A stretch of DNA of 64,000 nucleotides from Streptomyces sp. NRRL B-1140 (GCF_001280065.1 NZ_LGEA01000091.1:1-64000), one strand, 5' to 3'. Shown: positions 1 to 9,565, numbered from the stretch's first letter. Made by a program: numbers and translations. The notes: generated by a model from the letters alone, not told the origin.

Positions 1-49
1 GCGCGGCCCCGGCCCCCTCCCGGCATCACGCGAAGACGCGCACCCCGCA

Positions 50-2167
50 CTACACCCTCCGCCCCCCGCCGGCCCCCGCCCCCAACGCCCCCCGCTGCGG
101 TGCGATGCCCGCCGGTACGGCCCGTTGCCGTGCCGGTGTGCCCGTCCAGCAGGTGCCGCGGCGGGCGAGGAGGCGACGGAGCCAGAGCTCCAGGGAGACC
201 AGGTCCGCGAGGCCGTCCAGAGGGAGGGGCTCGCCCGCCGCCGCGCCACGCAGCGCCTTGCGGACCACGCGGGCCTCCACCAGGCCCGCCTCCGCCAGCA
301 GCGGAGTGTCGAACAGGGCGACCAGGGTGTCCGCCGCCACGCGCAGCCCCGTGCGCTCCGCGGCCGCAGCCGTCGCCTGGGTCGGAGCGCCCCAGCCGGG
401 CGGCAGTTCGCGCACCCCGGCCCCTTCCAGAACCGTACGCAGGACCGCCGCCCGCGCCCCCGGCCGCACCCGCAGCGCCTCGGGCAGGGCCCGGGCCGCG
501 CGGACGACCTGGTTGTCGAGGAACGGGGCGTGCAGCCGCTGGAAGCGGACCTCCGCCGCCTGCTCCAGCACCCGCAGGTCCGCCGCATGCCGCGCCAGTG
601 CCGCCCGCGCGCGAAAATCTCCCGGCCGCTGTCCCGGCCCGACCAGCTCCGACCGGTGGGTGGACGCCTGAAGACGAACCGATACTTCAGCGAGCGCCTC
701 ACCGGTCAGCCAGCGCGCCGCCGGGCCGGGTCTGCCCCAGGTCAGCGCGGCGAGCGACGCGTCCAGCGCACCGCCGGGCGCGTCGAGGCCGTCGTCGGAA
801 CGAGGGTCCAGCAGGCGTTCGGCGAGGGCCTCTAGCCCCGACCGGTACGGCATACGGGACAACCGCCGCGCCGCCGCGTACACGCGCGCGGGCACCAGCA
901 CCGACCCGTCGGCCTTGGCGAGCGCGGCGACCGGCCGCACGAGGTGACGCCGCCGACGGTCCATCAACAGATCGGCCAGACGCGCGGGATGGGCGTCCAG
1001 GACCTGGCGCGCACCGTAGCCCGTGAAGTGGTCCGCGCTGCCGGCCGCCAGCCGGGCCCGATGGCGCGCCGCCGACACCAGGCACGGCCCGGGCTCGTCC
1101 GTGAGGGGCCCGTCCAGGTCGGCGTACGGAAGGGTCCCCTCGTCGCCCGCCACGACGACGTGGTGCAGCCGCGGGTTGGCGGCCAGCGCGCCCGCCCGCT
1201 CCAGTTCGGCCTCCCGGCCGCCGACGGCGAGGTCGTTGAACGTGACGGCCAGCAGCCGCTCCCCCGCACCCGTGCCGTGCCCCAGCACCGTGCCCGGCAT
1301 CCCGGGCAGACCCGCGGCGAGCAGCGCCAGCGCACCGGAGGCCGGCCCGCCGGACAGGTCCGCGCCGATTCCCGGCACCGGCATCCCGCGCGCGGCACGC
1401 CGCTCGGCGGGCCCCATGCCGGGCACGGGGCCGGGGTCGATGTCGGCGCCGGGGACGTGCCGCGGCGCGGACAGCCGCGTCCGCACGGCCTCGACGAGCG
1501 CGTCGCGCACCGCGTCGACCGCGCTGTCGGGATCGGCCGGGGGCGCCGCCACGGCCAGCGAGGCGACCGGCTCGTACCCGGCGATCTCGCGCGCCCCGGC
1601 GCGCAGGATGAGGGCGTGCCCGGGCGGAATGCGCTTCACGCCGTCGTACGGCGTGGAGTCGTGCAGCGCGGCGGGCACGTCAGGAGCCGCCAGCAACGCG
1701 GCGAGATGCCCGAAGTCGAGGTTGGCCTCGATGAGGTCGGCCAACGGCAGCGCGGCGGTCGCGTACGCCGTACCGCCGGCCCAGGGCGTGTGGAACACCG
1801 GCCGCGCGCCCGCGAGATCACCGCAGACGGTGATCCGCCTGCCGACCTGGACGATCGCGGTATAACTGCCCGGCCAGGCGGTCAGGTGCCGAAGTGCGCC
1901 GCCGCGCGCGGCGAACAGCGCGACGCGCAGCTGCTCGTCGGTGGCGCCGCAGATGCCGAGGACGGCGATCCTGGTCCGTTCGTCGGCCTTCACCACCCGC
2001 ACCTCGTCGGGGCGCCAGTCACCGACCGCCCACAGCGGATCGGGGTCGCCCCACAGGAGTTGGGAACCCACCGGGTGCAGCGTCTCCCCCTCGGCGCCGG
2101 TGGCGCCCGCCGAACCGGCAGCGACGGCTCCCGCGGCGGTGCTGCTCCATCCCACCAACCACCGCAT
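50..2167 (-). CDS. Asparagine-synthase-like protein without glutaminase cysteine
   Basis: A 705-residue member of the asparagine synthetase B superfamily. These enzymes adenylate a carboxylate in a C-terminal PP-loop domain. The start is the ATG at 2167, with GGAGG five bases upstream. The protein begins MRWLVGW, so the Cys2 nucleophile of a true class II glutaminase is absent, as in beta-lactam synthetases and lasso-peptide cyclases. The N-terminal half (about 1-190) still looks like the glutaminase-like fold, ending in the family pattern KRIPPGHAL near 178-186. The PP-loop is altered to SGGPASG at about 272-278, where the canonical form is SGGxDS. It stands alone and is divergent from the gene at 3112. 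No lasso protease, leader-binding protein or precursor is visible in the window. It may modify an unknown substrate or be a degenerate paralogue. Confidence 0.75.
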   Translation of the reverse strand: MRWLVGWSSTAAGAVAAGSAGATGAEGETLHPVGSQLLWGDPDPLWAVGDWRPDEVRVVKADERTRIAVLGICGATDEQLRVALFAARGGALRHLTAWPGSYTAIVQVGRRITVCGDLAGARPVFHTPWAGGTAYATAALPLADLIEANLDFGHLAALLAAPDVPAALHDSTPYDGVKRIPPGHALILRAGAREIAGYEPVASLAVAAPPADPDSAVDAVRDALVEAVRTRLSAPRHVPGADIDPGPVPGMGPAERRAARGMPVPGIGADLSGGPASGALALLAAGLPGMPGTVLGHGTGAGERLLAVTFNDLAVGGREAELERAGALAANPRLHHVVVAGDEGTLPYADLDGPLTDEPGPCLVSAARHRARLAAGSADHFTGYGARQVLDAHPARLADLLMDRRRRHLVRPVAALAKADGSVLVPARVYAAARRLSRMPYRSGLEALAERLLDPRSDDGLDAPGGALDASLAALTWGRPGPAARWLTGEALAEVSVRLQASTHRSELVGPGQRPGDFRARAALARHAADLRVLEQAAEVRFQRLHAPFLDNQVVRAARALPEALRVRPGARAAVLRTVLEGAGVRELPPGWGAPTQATAAAAERTGLRVAADTLVALFDTPLLAEAGLVEARVVRKALRGAAAGEPLPLDGLADLVSLELWLRRLLARRGTCWTGTPARQRAVPAGIAPQRGALGAGAGGGRRV

Positions 2168-3111
2168 CGCCGCCTCCACAGGCTGTGGACAACCAGTGCA
2201 CCGTACGAACCGGTTCACCATGCTGCCATGAAGGAAGCGTTCCAGAGGGTGCCGACGCCGCTTGCGCTCCGCCCAATGCGCCCCGGCGGAGCCACCCGCA
2301 CGGTCGCGAACACCCCGAACACCCGCGCGCCACAAGAAGATCCGGGCGGAAAGCCGAACGAAGAACACGTCCGGCGATACACCGGAGGAAGACCAACGCG
2401 CACCCGCACAGGACGAAAACGCCACCCGCACAAGACGGAAGCGGCACCACCACAAAACGAAAGCGGCGCCCGCACGGGAGAAGGCGGCACCCGCACAAGC
2501 CGAACAAGGCACCGGAAGAAGCGCGGCGAATCGAAGAGACGGCGCATAAGCGGCGCAGAATCAAGGCACGTCAGCGACATGTCTGCAGTAGTACTGCGAC
2601 ACGAATGCGCCCCCGAAACGCGCCCCAATCACGCCCGACGCGCCCTCAAGTGCCGTGGTCGGAGCCCTGCGACCCCACGACCGGCGGGGGCGATTTTCGG
2701 CCAAATCGCCGCCACGGAAGAAGCCTCGAACACTCTCCGTACAGGCGCGGCACCCCACCCCCAGGTCGCGCAGTCCGGGAGACGGAGCACGCCTCCCGGA
2801 CCGTACCGCCGCCCGCGGGGATGTAGGCGGCGGTGTCCCCCAGCCCACTGGATCCAGTACAGCGGGCCGACCCACGCGACGACCATGGAACCGCTCCCGC
2901 GATGGCCGGAGAAGAGCGCACGGGCGGGCGCACGGCCACACAGTGGGAGCACGTCGCAACAGCCCGTATCTGAACCGTACTTCAGTACGGACCACATTCC
3001 CGCCAACCGGAACAATGCCCCTTAACGCTTGGGATGCGGCGAACTACGCTGGGTTTACGAATGCCGCGTGGTTATGCCAGTGCGGCAGCCGTCTGTGTCG
3101 AGGGGTGGCGC
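2168..3111. other. Divergent intergenic region (944 bp)
   Basis: The region holds no convincing gene. It contains a degenerate tandem repeat (2398-2505), several purine-rich stretches read as Arg/Lys-rich open frames with no start signals, and a short perfect inverted repeat CCGTACT-TC-AGTACGG at 2975-2990. That repeat lies about 120 bp before the regulator start and is a possible operator. Promoters for both flanking genes must lie here, but none is clear enough to call. Confidence 0.6.
2398..2505. repeat. Five degenerate 21-22 bp tandem repeats
   Basis: Five head-to-tail units of 22, 22, 22, 21 and 21 bp start at 2398, 2420, 2442, 2464 and 2485. Each follows the pattern CGGCACCCGCACAAGACGAA with changes. 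The unit length is not a constant multiple of three, so this is not a protein repeat. It lies about 230 bp upstream of the asparagine-synthase-like start. Confidence 0.7.
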
Positions 3112-4536
3112 ATGTCCAGGGAGCAACGCGGGCCGAACGAAAAACTCGGCGCCGTTCTCGCCCTCGCGGGTATCTCCAACGCGGGCCTCGCGCGGCGCGT
3201 CAACGATCTTGGCGCCCAGCGCGGTCTGACGCTTCGCTATGACAAGACGTCGGTGGCGCGATGGGTGTCGAAGGGCATGGTGCCGCAGGGCGCCGCCCCG
3301 CACCTCATCGCCGCCGCCATCGGCCAGAAGCTCGGCCGCCCGGTGCCGCTGCACGAGATCGGCCTGGCGGACGCGGACCCCGCACCCGAGGTCGGCCTCG
3401 CCTTCCCGCGGGACGTCGGACAGGCGGTGCGCTCCGCGACCGACCTGTACCGCCTCGACCTCGCCGGCCGCCGGGCCGGCTCCGGCGGCATCTGGCAGTC
3501 GCTGGCGGGATCGTTCGCGGTGAGCGCATACGCAACGCCTGCCTCACGATGGCTGATAACCCCGGCCGACAGTTCGGTCGCGCGTGACGTGGGCCCCGGT
3601 GAGGGCTCCGGCGCACCGCTCAAAGTCGGCCACAGCGATGTGCAGAAGCTGCGGGAGGCCGCGGAGGACGCCCGGCGCTGGGACTCCAAGTACGGCGGCG
3701 GCGACTGGCGTTCCTCGATGGTCCCCGAATGCTTAAGGGTGGAGGCGGCCCCCCTGCTGCTCGGCTCGTACTCCGACGAGGTCGGCCGGGCCCTCTTCGG
3801 CGCCTCCGCCGAACTCACCCGTCTGGCGGGCTGGATGGCCTTCGACACGGGCCAGCAGGAAGCCGCCCAGCGCTACTACATCCAGGCCCTGCGCCTGGCC
3901 CGGGCGGCGGCGGACGTCCCCCTCGGGGGCTACGTGCTGGCCACCATGTCCCTCCAGGCCACCTACCGCGGCTTCGGCGACGAGGGCGTGGACCTCGCCC
4001 AGGCCGCCCTGGAGCGCAACCGCGGACTGGCGACGGCCCGCACCATGAGCTTCTTCCGCCTCGTCGAGGCACGCGCGCACGCCCGCGCCAACGACGCCCA
4101 GGCGGCCGGCGGCGCCCTGAAGGCGGCCGAGAGCTGGCTGGAGCGGGCCCGCCCCGGCGACAACGACCCGAGCTGGCTCGGTTTCTACTCCTACGACCGT
4201 TTCGCCGCCGACGCGGCCGAGTGCTACCGCGATCTCAAGGCACCCCGCCAGGTCCGCCGCTTCACCGAGCAGGCCCTGTCGAAGCCCACGGAGGAGTTCG
4301 TCCGCTCGCACGGCCTGCGCCTGGTCGTCTCCGCGGTCGCCGAACTGGAGTCGGGGAACCTCGACGCGGCGTGCGAGCAGGGAGTGCGGGCGGTGGAGGT
4401 CGCCGGGCGGATCTCCTCGGCCCGTACCACCGAGTACGTGAAGGACCTCCTGCACCGGCTGGAGCCGTACGGCGACGAGCCGCGGGTGGTGGAGCTCCGT
4501 GAGCGTGCACGACCGCTGCTGATGGCTCCCGCCTGA
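3112..4536 (+). CDS. NsdA-like regulator of development (TPR-like)
   Basis: A 474-residue cytoplasmic protein of the Streptomyces NsdA-like family, annotated in several genomes as sporulation-associated proteins. The start is the ATG at 3112, after GAGGGG at good spacing. The N-terminus (about 1-75) resembles a helix-turn-helix segment ([19 protein letters not shown]). The rest is alpha-helical with TPR-like repeats, including a Trp/Tyr-rich segment around [19 protein letters not shown]. NsdA in S. coelicolor is known as a negative regulator of sporulation and antibiotic production. Carry-over of that role to this paralogue is inference. It is monocistronic and divergent from the asparagine-synthase-like gene. 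Confidence 0.7.
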   Translation: MSREQRGPNEKLGAVLALAGISNAGLARRVNDLGAQRGLTLRYDKTSVARWVSKGMVPQGAAPHLIAAAIGQKLGRPVPLHEIGLADADPAPEVGLAFPRDVGQAVRSATDLYRLDLAGRRAGSGGIWQSLAGSFAVSAYATPASRWLITPADSSVARDVGPGEGSGAPLKVGHSDVQKLREAAEDARRWDSKYGGGDWRSSMVPECLRVEAAPLLLGSYSDEVGRALFGASAELTRLAGWMAFDTGQQEAAQRYYIQALRLARAAADVPLGGYVLATMSLQATYRGFGDEGVDLAQAALERNRGLATARTMSFFRLVEARAHARANDAQAAGGALKAAESWLERARPGDNDPSWLGFYSYDRFAADAAECYRDLKAPRQVRRFTEQALSKPTEEFVRSHGLRLVVSAVAELESGNLDAACEQGVRAVEVAGRISSARTTEYVKDLLHRLEPYGDEPRVVELRERARPLLMAPA

Positions 4537-4577
4537 GCGGGTGCCGGGTTGCCGTGATCTCGTGCCGCGGGTCGGTC

Positions 4578-4608
4578 GTGGCTGATCGCGCGGTTCCCCG
4601 CGCCCCTG
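4578..4608. repeat. Short GC-rich hairpin element between genes
   Basis: A compact inverted repeat GCGCGG-TTCC-CCGCGC (4588-4603), followed by a C-rich tail, lies just downstream of the NsdA-like gene. Its wording resembles a short intergenic element I recognise as frequent in Streptomyces. It has no clear U-tract, so it is a weak terminator candidate at best. Confidence 0.35.
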
Positions 4609-4684
4609 GAGGCGATGGCGCTCCCGGGCGTTTGAAGCCGCTGTCAGTGGCGCAGTGCACTATCGGTAGCGGGAGGTGGTGCAG

Positions 4685-5881
4685 GTGCGGACGGCGTACG
4701 ACTGTGACGTGCTGGTGATCGGCGGCGGCATCGTCGGTCTGTCGACGGCGTACGCGATCACCCGCGCCGCACCGGGCACACGTGTCACCGTCCTGGAGAA
4801 GGAGCCGGGCCCGGCCCGCCACCAGACCGGCCGCAACAGCGGCGTCATCCACAGCGGCATCTACTACCGCCCCGGCTCCCTCAAGGCCCGCTACGCGGTG
4901 CGGGGCGCGGCGGAGATGGTGAAGTTCTGCGCCGAGTACGGCATCCCCCACGCGGTCACCGGCAAGCTGATCGTCGCCACCGACCGCTCGGAGCTGCCCC
5001 GTCTGCACGCGCTCGTGCAGCGCGGCCGGAACAACGGGATCCCGGTGCGGGAGCTGGGCCCCTCCCAGATCGAGGAGCACGAGCCCGAGGTGCGCGGGAT
5101 CGCCGCGATACACGTCGGCACGACCGGCATCTGCGACTTCGTCGCGGTCGCCCGCCAGCTGGCCCACGGCTCGGGCGCGGAGATCCGCTACGGCACCCGG
5201 GTCGTGCGCGTCGACCGGCGCCCCGAACGGGGAGTCGCCGTGCTCACGGCCGCGGGGGACGTCGTACGCGGACGGGTCCTGGTGAACTGCGCGGGGCTGC
5301 AGTGCGACGAGATCGCCCGGCTCACCGGGGACGGCCCGGACGTCCGGATCGTGCCGTTCCGGGGCGAGTACTACGAGCTGGCCCGGCCCGAGCTGGTGCG
5401 TGGCCTGGTCTACCCCGTGCCCGATCCGGCGTTCCCGTTCCTCGGGGTGCATCTCACCCGGGGCATCGACGGAGGGGTCCACGTCGGGCCGAACGCGGTC
5501 CCGGCCCTGGCCCGCGAGGGATACGGCTGGGGCACGGTGAGCCTGCGCGAACTGAGCTCGACCCTGGCATGGCCCGGCTCCTGGCAGATAGCCCGCCGGC
5601 ACTGGCGGTACGGGGCGGGTGAGCTGCGGCGGTCCCTGTCCAAGAGGGCGTTCACCCAGGCGGTGGGCAGGCTGCTGCCCGGCGTGTCCGAGGACGACCT
5701 GGTCCCGACGGCGGCGGGCGTACGCGCGCAGGCGGTCCTCCGTGACGGAACCCTGGCCGACGACTTCCTGATCCGCGAGGGGCCTCGCACGGTGCACGTC
5801 CTGAACGCACCGTCTCCTGCAGCCACCGCGTCTTTGCCGATCGGCCGGGAGGTGGCGCGGAGGGCGTTGAGCGCGCTGTGA
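4685..5881 (+). CDS. lhgO: L-2-hydroxyglutarate oxidase
   Basis: A FAD-dependent oxidoreductase of the DAO family that oxidises L-2-hydroxyglutarate back to 2-oxoglutarate. The dinucleotide-binding motif GGGIVG lies at residues 13-18. It is followed by the family block HQTGRNSGVIHSGIYY, which is diagnostic for LhgO, and the C-terminal glycine-rich FAD loop is replaced by NAPSPAATASLPIG. The length of 398 residues is normal. The GTG at 4685 is preferred over the GTG at 4676 because the latter lies inside the GGGAGG ribosome-binding site at 4671-4676. The gene is followed within 120 bp by trmB on the same strand. Confidence 0.88.
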   Translation: MRTAYDCDVLVIGGGIVGLSTAYAITRAAPGTRVTVLEKEPGPARHQTGRNSGVIHSGIYYRPGSLKARYAVRGAAEMVKFCAEYGIPHAVTGKLIVATDRSELPRLHALVQRGRNNGIPVRELGPSQIEEHEPEVRGIAAIHVGTTGICDFVAVARQLAHGSGAEIRYGTRVVRVDRRPERGVAVLTAAGDVVRGRVLVNCAGLQCDEIARLTGDGPDVRIVPFRGEYYELARPELVRGLVYPVPDPAFPFLGVHLTRGIDGGVHVGPNAVPALAREGYGWGTVSLRELSSTLAWPGSWQIARRHWRYGAGELRRSLSKRAFTQAVGRLLPGVSEDDLVPTAAGVRAQAVLRDGTLADDFLIREGPRTVHVLNAPSPAATASLPIGREVARRALSAL

Positions 5882-6000
5882 GTTCCGCGGGTGCCCGGGG
5901 TGTGGCTGATGCCGGGTGGGTCCGCAGCCCGGCGCAGCGGGGTGCTGACCCACCACCCCACGTCACGCGAAGCCCCCGCAGCCGTAAAATCAGAGGCACT

Positions 6001-6834
6001 GTGTCTGACTCCGCCAACACCCCCGAAGCCCCGAACCCGCACGCCCCCGGCGTCTCCGTCCGCCGCACCCGGGCCAAGGGAGAGCCGCGCTTCCCCGACG
6101 GGCCGAAGGCCGACCCCGCCGGCTCGCACTTCGAGCGGCGGATCCGGAGTTTCCAGCCCCGGCGCAGCCGTGTCACCGCCGGTCAGGCGGACGCGCTGCA
6201 GCGCCTGTGGCCCAAGTGGGGTCTCGACATCGACGGCAGCCGGACCCTCGACCTGCCCGACCTGTTCGGCAACGACAACCCCGTCGTCCTGGAGATCGGC
6301 TTCGGCATGGGTGAGGCCACCGCCCGGATGGCCGCCGCCGACCCCGCCACGAACATCCTCGCCGTCGACGTCCACACCCCCGGCCAGGGCAACCTGCTCA
6401 ACCTCGCCGACCGCAACGGCCTGTCCAACGTCCGCGTCGGCAACGGCGACGCGATCATCCTCCTGCGCGAGATGCTCGCCCCGGACTCCCTCGGCGGCCT
6501 CCGCGTCTACTTCCCCGACCCCTGGCCCAAGAAGCGGCACCACAAGCGCAGGATCATCCAGCCCGACTTCCTCACCCTCGCCGCCACCCGACTCCGTCCC
6601 GGCGCCCTCGTCCACTGCGCCACCGACTGGGAGCCGTACGCCGAGCAGATGCTCGACGTCCTCACGGCGCACCCCGACTTCGAGAACACACAGGCGGACG
6701 GCGGTTTCGCGCCGCGTCCCGACTTCCGTCCGCTGACCCGTTTCGAGGGCCAGGGACTGGACAAGGGACATGTCGTGAACGACCTCCTCTTCCGCCGCGT
6801 ACAGCACGTGGACCAGCCCCCCGCCGGCGCCTGA
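6001..6834 (+). CDS. trmB: tRNA (guanine-N7-)-methyltransferase
   Basis: A 277-residue class I SAM methyltransferase that makes m7G46 in tRNAs. The SAM motif EIGFGMGE is at about 98-105, and the family-specific YFPDPWPKKRHHKRR segment at about 170-184. The C-terminal EPYAEQML and the acidic residues are also typical. The start is taken at GTG 6001 with GAGG just upstream. A longer open frame exists, but it lacks a signal and would overlap lhgO. The N-terminal 40 residues are a disordered Pro/Arg-rich extension, common in actinobacterial TrmB. Confidence 0.93.
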   Translation: MSDSANTPEAPNPHAPGVSVRRTRAKGEPRFPDGPKADPAGSHFERRIRSFQPRRSRVTAGQADALQRLWPKWGLDIDGSRTLDLPDLFGNDNPVVLEIGFGMGEATARMAAADPATNILAVDVHTPGQGNLLNLADRNGLSNVRVGNGDAIILLREMLAPDSLGGLRVYFPDPWPKKRHHKRRIIQPDFLTLAATRLRPGALVHCATDWEPYAEQMLDVLTAHPDFENTQADGGFAPRPDFRPLTRFEGQGLDKGHVVNDLLFRRVQHVDQPPAGA

Positions 6835-6892
6835 CCACCCCTGGCACCTTCCCGCCTGCGGACAGCGCCCATCCGTCGTTAGGGTCAATTCC

Positions 6893-8239
6893 GTGGCCAC
6901 CAGCCCCCCGCATCCGTCGTACCCGAGCGGTCCCACCGACGGCGTCCCCTTCGCCGGCCCAGGCACGGCCGGCTCCCTGCGGCACGCCCACTGGTGGCAG
7001 CGCGCCTGGGTGCGCTACGGCGCGCTGAGCACGCTCCTCGCGATATCCGGCCTGGTCATCCTCGCCCTGGTCCGCGAGGAGACCGGCACGGAGGGGTTCC
7101 TGGTCGGGCTGGGTCTGGCCGTCCTGCCGGTGCCCCTGCTGATCGCCGCGTTCCGCTGGCTGGACCGGGTCGAACCCGGCCCCTGGCGGAACCTGATCTT
7201 CTGTTTCGCCTGGGGTGCCTGCGCGGCGGCGCTGATAGCGATCGTCGCCAACAGCTTCGCGACGAGATGGATAGCGACGGCGACCGCGGACCCGTCCAGC
7301 GCGGACACCCTCGGCGCGACCGTGATAGCGCCCGTGGTCGAGGAGTCGGCCAAGGCTGCGGCCGTGCTCCTGGTCTTCCTCTTCCGGCGCCGCGACTTCA
7401 CCGGCATCGTCGACGGCGTCGTCATAGCCGGTGTGACCGCCACCGGCTTCGCCTTCACCGAGAACATCCTCTACCTGGGCACCGCGTTCGGCACCGACCA
7501 GCTCACCGGCGGCACCGGCATCGCCTCCGTCACGGCGGCGACCTTCTTCGTGCGGATCATCATGTCGCCGTTCGCGCATCCGCTGTTCACGGTCCTCACC
7601 GGCATCGGCTTCGGTGTCTCCGCGCTCTCGACGGCCCGCCGGCCCGTCCGCCGGATCGTCTTCCCGCTGTCCGGACTGCTGCTCGCCATGGGCATGCACG
7701 CGATGTGGAACGGCTCCTCGGCATTCGGCGAGTACGGGTTCTTCGCCGTGTACGCGGCGTTCATGGTGCCCATCTTCGGGCTGCTGACGTGGCTGGTGAT
7801 CTGGACCCGGCAGCGGGAACTGAAGACCGTACGGGCGGAACTGCCCGCCTACGCCGTGGCCGGCTGGCTGACCCCGGCCGAGCCGTACGCGCTCGGCTCG
7901 ATGCGGGCCAGGCGGATCGCCCGCCAGTACGCCCGCCGCCACCTGGGCAGGGCGGCGGCCCGGGAGGTGGCCCGCTACGAGGCGTACGCGACGTCCCTGG
8001 CGTTCCTGCGGCACCGGGCCCGGCGGGGCAACGCCCGGGCGGACTTCGCCCAGCGGGAGCGGGAACTGCTCGGCGAACTGTGGCGGCGCCGGGAGGTGTC
8101 CCGCCCCGCCCTGGACCACGCGGCGCGGATCACCGCCCCACCGGTCCCGGTGGCGGCCCCGCCCTGGCCGGTGCACGGGGTGTACGGGTACGGCCACCAG
8201 CCGACGGCGTACCCCGCGTACAACCCGTACCGCACCTGA
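6893..8239 (+). CDS. PrsW-family intramembrane metalloprotease
   Basis: A 448-residue polytopic membrane protein of the PrsW / CPBP-related glutamic-metalloprotease superfamily. Hydrophobic segments begin near residue 43. The conserved motifs are all present: VVEESAK with E150-E151, FAFTEN at about 187-191, HPLFT near 230 and HAMWN near 275. The C-terminal 150 residues are cytoplasmic, Arg-rich and unrelated to the protease core, and end in a Tyr/Pro-rich tail. PrsW of Bacillus cleaves an anti-sigma factor at site 1. The substrate here is unknown. The GTG start at 6893 has only a weak AGGG upstream. Confidence 0.85.
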   Translation: MATSPPHPSYPSGPTDGVPFAGPGTAGSLRHAHWWQRAWVRYGALSTLLAISGLVILALVREETGTEGFLVGLGLAVLPVPLLIAAFRWLDRVEPGPWRNLIFCFAWGACAAALIAIVANSFATRWIATATADPSSADTLGATVIAPVVEESAKAAAVLLVFLFRRRDFTGIVDGVVIAGVTATGFAFTENILYLGTAFGTDQLTGGTGIASVTAATFFVRIIMSPFAHPLFTVLTGIGFGVSALSTARRPVRRIVFPLSGLLLAMGMHAMWNGSSAFGEYGFFAVYAAFMVPIFGLLTWLVIWTRQRELKTVRAELPAYAVAGWLTPAEPYALGSMRARRIARQYARRHLGRAAAREVARYEAYATSLAFLRHRARRGNARADFAQRERELLGELWRRREVSRPALDHAARITAPPVPVAAPPWPVHGVYGYGHQPTAYPAYNPYRT

Positions 8240-8280
8240 GCCCCGCTCAGGCCGACGCCTGGGTGAGCCGCCCGACTTCG

Positions 8281-8330
8281 AAAAAAGCCGGCGACCCTGA
8301 CGTCGGGGGGTCGTCGTCAGGGCCGCCGGT
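8281..8330. terminator. Bidirectional terminator between prsW-like gene and M23 gene
   Basis: An imperfect long hairpin has arms 8287-8302 and 8315-8330, and a run of six A at 8281-8286 that reads as a U-tract for the minus-strand gene. Both converging genes end within 120 bp. Confidence 0.8.
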
Positions 8331-8351
8331 TCTTCAACGTGTGCGTACCGC

Positions 8352-9392
8352 TTACGGGTTCAGTCCCTTGCCTCGCAGCCACGCCATCGGGTCGAGGCCG
8401 CTCGCGGATCCGCCGGAGTGGACCTCGAGGTGCAGGTGCGCCCCGGTGACGTTGCCGGTGGCGCCCACGCGGCCGATCACATCGCCGGTGCTGACCTTCT
8501 GGCCGACGCTGACGCCGATGGAGGACTGGTGTGCGTACCAGATCTCGGTGCCGTCATCGAGGGTGAGGACGGTCTTGTAGCCGTAGGAGCCGTTCCAGCC
8601 CGCCTCGGTGATGGTGCCGCTGTGCACGGCCTTGATCGGCGTGCCCGTCGGAGCGGCGAAGTCGAGGCCGGTGTGGTAGCCGGAGGACCAGTAGGCGCCG
8701 GCCTGGCCGAACGTCGAGGTGAGGGTGTACGAGGAGGTCGGCAGGGTGAACTGCTTGGCGAGAGCGGCCAGGCGCTCGGCCTCGGCCTTCTTCTCGGCCT
8801 CCTCCTCCGCCTTCTTCTTGGCTTCGGCGGCCTTGGCCTTGGCTTCCTTCTCCGCCTTGGCGACGGCGTCCGCCGCTGCCTTCTCGGCGGCGGCCGCGGC
8901 GTCCTGCGCGGCCTTGGTCTCGATCTGCTCCTGCTGGTGCTCGACCTGCGCCATGATCCGGGCACGCAGCGCGTCACCGGCGCCGGCGCGGGCGCCGGAC
9001 GTGCCCTTGGCGGTCTCCGCGGTGGCGGTGCCGAGGCTGCTGAGCGGGGTGGCGGAACCTTCGGGGGTGTCGTCGTCCGAGATGAGGGAACCCACCGAGG
9101 GCAGGTCCGGCACGGAGATGGACACCGGGGGCTTGCCGGTCTGGGCGCTGGCCATGCCGCCGGCACCCACGGCGGCTATGACGCCGACGCCCAGGACGGT
9201 GGAGCTGCGAGCGAGGCCTCCGCCGCGCTGCTTGGTGACGCGATGCCGGCCGCGGACGGGACGGATGGACTCCTCGGTGGGGTTCCACTCCTGGAACGGG
9301 CCCTCGTCGGTGCGCGGACCGCCGTAGCCGAAGGTGTCGTTCTCGCGCTTCGGCGCGTACGGGGCCGCGGGGGCAGGCCGGTTGGACGCCAC
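8352..9392 (-). CDS. M23 family peptidoglycan endopeptidase
   Basis: A 346-residue membrane-anchored cell-wall hydrolase. Residues 1-65 are cytoplasmic and include an Arg-rich stretch, and one membrane segment or signal lies at about 66-83. A Lys/Ala/Glu-rich coiled coil follows at about 140-212. The C-terminal LytM/M23 domain (about 220-340) carries H240-x3-D244 (GYHTGLD) and the HLH motif GAHLHLEV at 318-325, so the zinc site looks intact. The start is GTG 9392, with AGGAG nine bases upstream. The mRNA leader carries a c-di-AMP riboswitch, which ties expression to cell-wall or osmotic signalling. Confidence 0.92.
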   Translation of the reverse strand: MASNRPAPAAPYAPKRENDTFGYGGPRTDEGPFQEWNPTEESIRPVRGRHRVTKQRGGGLARSSTVLGVGVIAAVGAGGMASAQTGKPPVSISVPDLPSVGSLISDDDTPEGSATPLSSLGTATAETAKGTSGARAGAGDALRARIMAQVEHQQEQIETKAAQDAAAAAEKAAADAVAKAEKEAKAKAAEAKKKAEEEAEKKAEAERLAALAKQFTLPTSSYTLTSTFGQAGAYWSSGYHTGLDFAAPTGTPIKAVHSGTITEAGWNGSYGYKTVLTLDDGTEIWYAHQSSIGVSVGQKVSTGDVIGRVGATGNVTGAHLHLEVHSGGSASGLDPMAWLRGKGLNP

Positions 9393-9418
9393 GTGGGCGT
9401 ACTCCTTTCCTTCCTTCT

Positions 9419-9565
9419 CGCCTACCGGGTTAGCTGACGGGTTCGGAGCAGGAAGGTCTCCTACGCGCGTATACCTGCCGTGCTTCCACGGTGGTATCCG
9501 CCCGATTCACCCCAAGTGGTGGTTCCCCGGTTCCCTTTCGGGATTCGGCGCGTGCGCACGGAGCC
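9419..9565 (-). promoter_or_regulatory. c-di-AMP (ydaO-yuaA) riboswitch
   Basis: On the minus strand, directly upstream of the M23 hydrolase, the RNA contains the conserved blocks of the ydaO class in order: CGCCGAATCC, GGGGAACC, GGGGTGAATC, then CCTTCCTGCTCCGAACCC, CAGCTAACC and the closing GGTAGGCG. The last blocks end about 25 nt before the start codon. Established knowledge: these riboswitches bind cyclic di-AMP, and in actinomycetes they typically precede resuscitation factors and peptidoglycan hydrolases, with ligand turning the gene off. Confidence 0.9.

Noticed and set aside
2262..2549. Arg/Lys-rich, histone-like frame upstream of the asparagine-synthase-like gene
   Set aside because: Produced by the degenerate tandem repeat; no ribosome-binding site, and repeat units of changing length break the frame pattern.
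944..3025. Plus-strand frame over the asparagine-synthase-like gene
   Set aside because: The minus-strand frame matches a known family with a good ribosome-binding site; this one does not.
2168..3111. Possible lasso-peptide precursor near the asparagine-synthase-like gene
   Set aside because: No short frame with a leader-like end and a ring-forming Asp/Glu was found on either strand.
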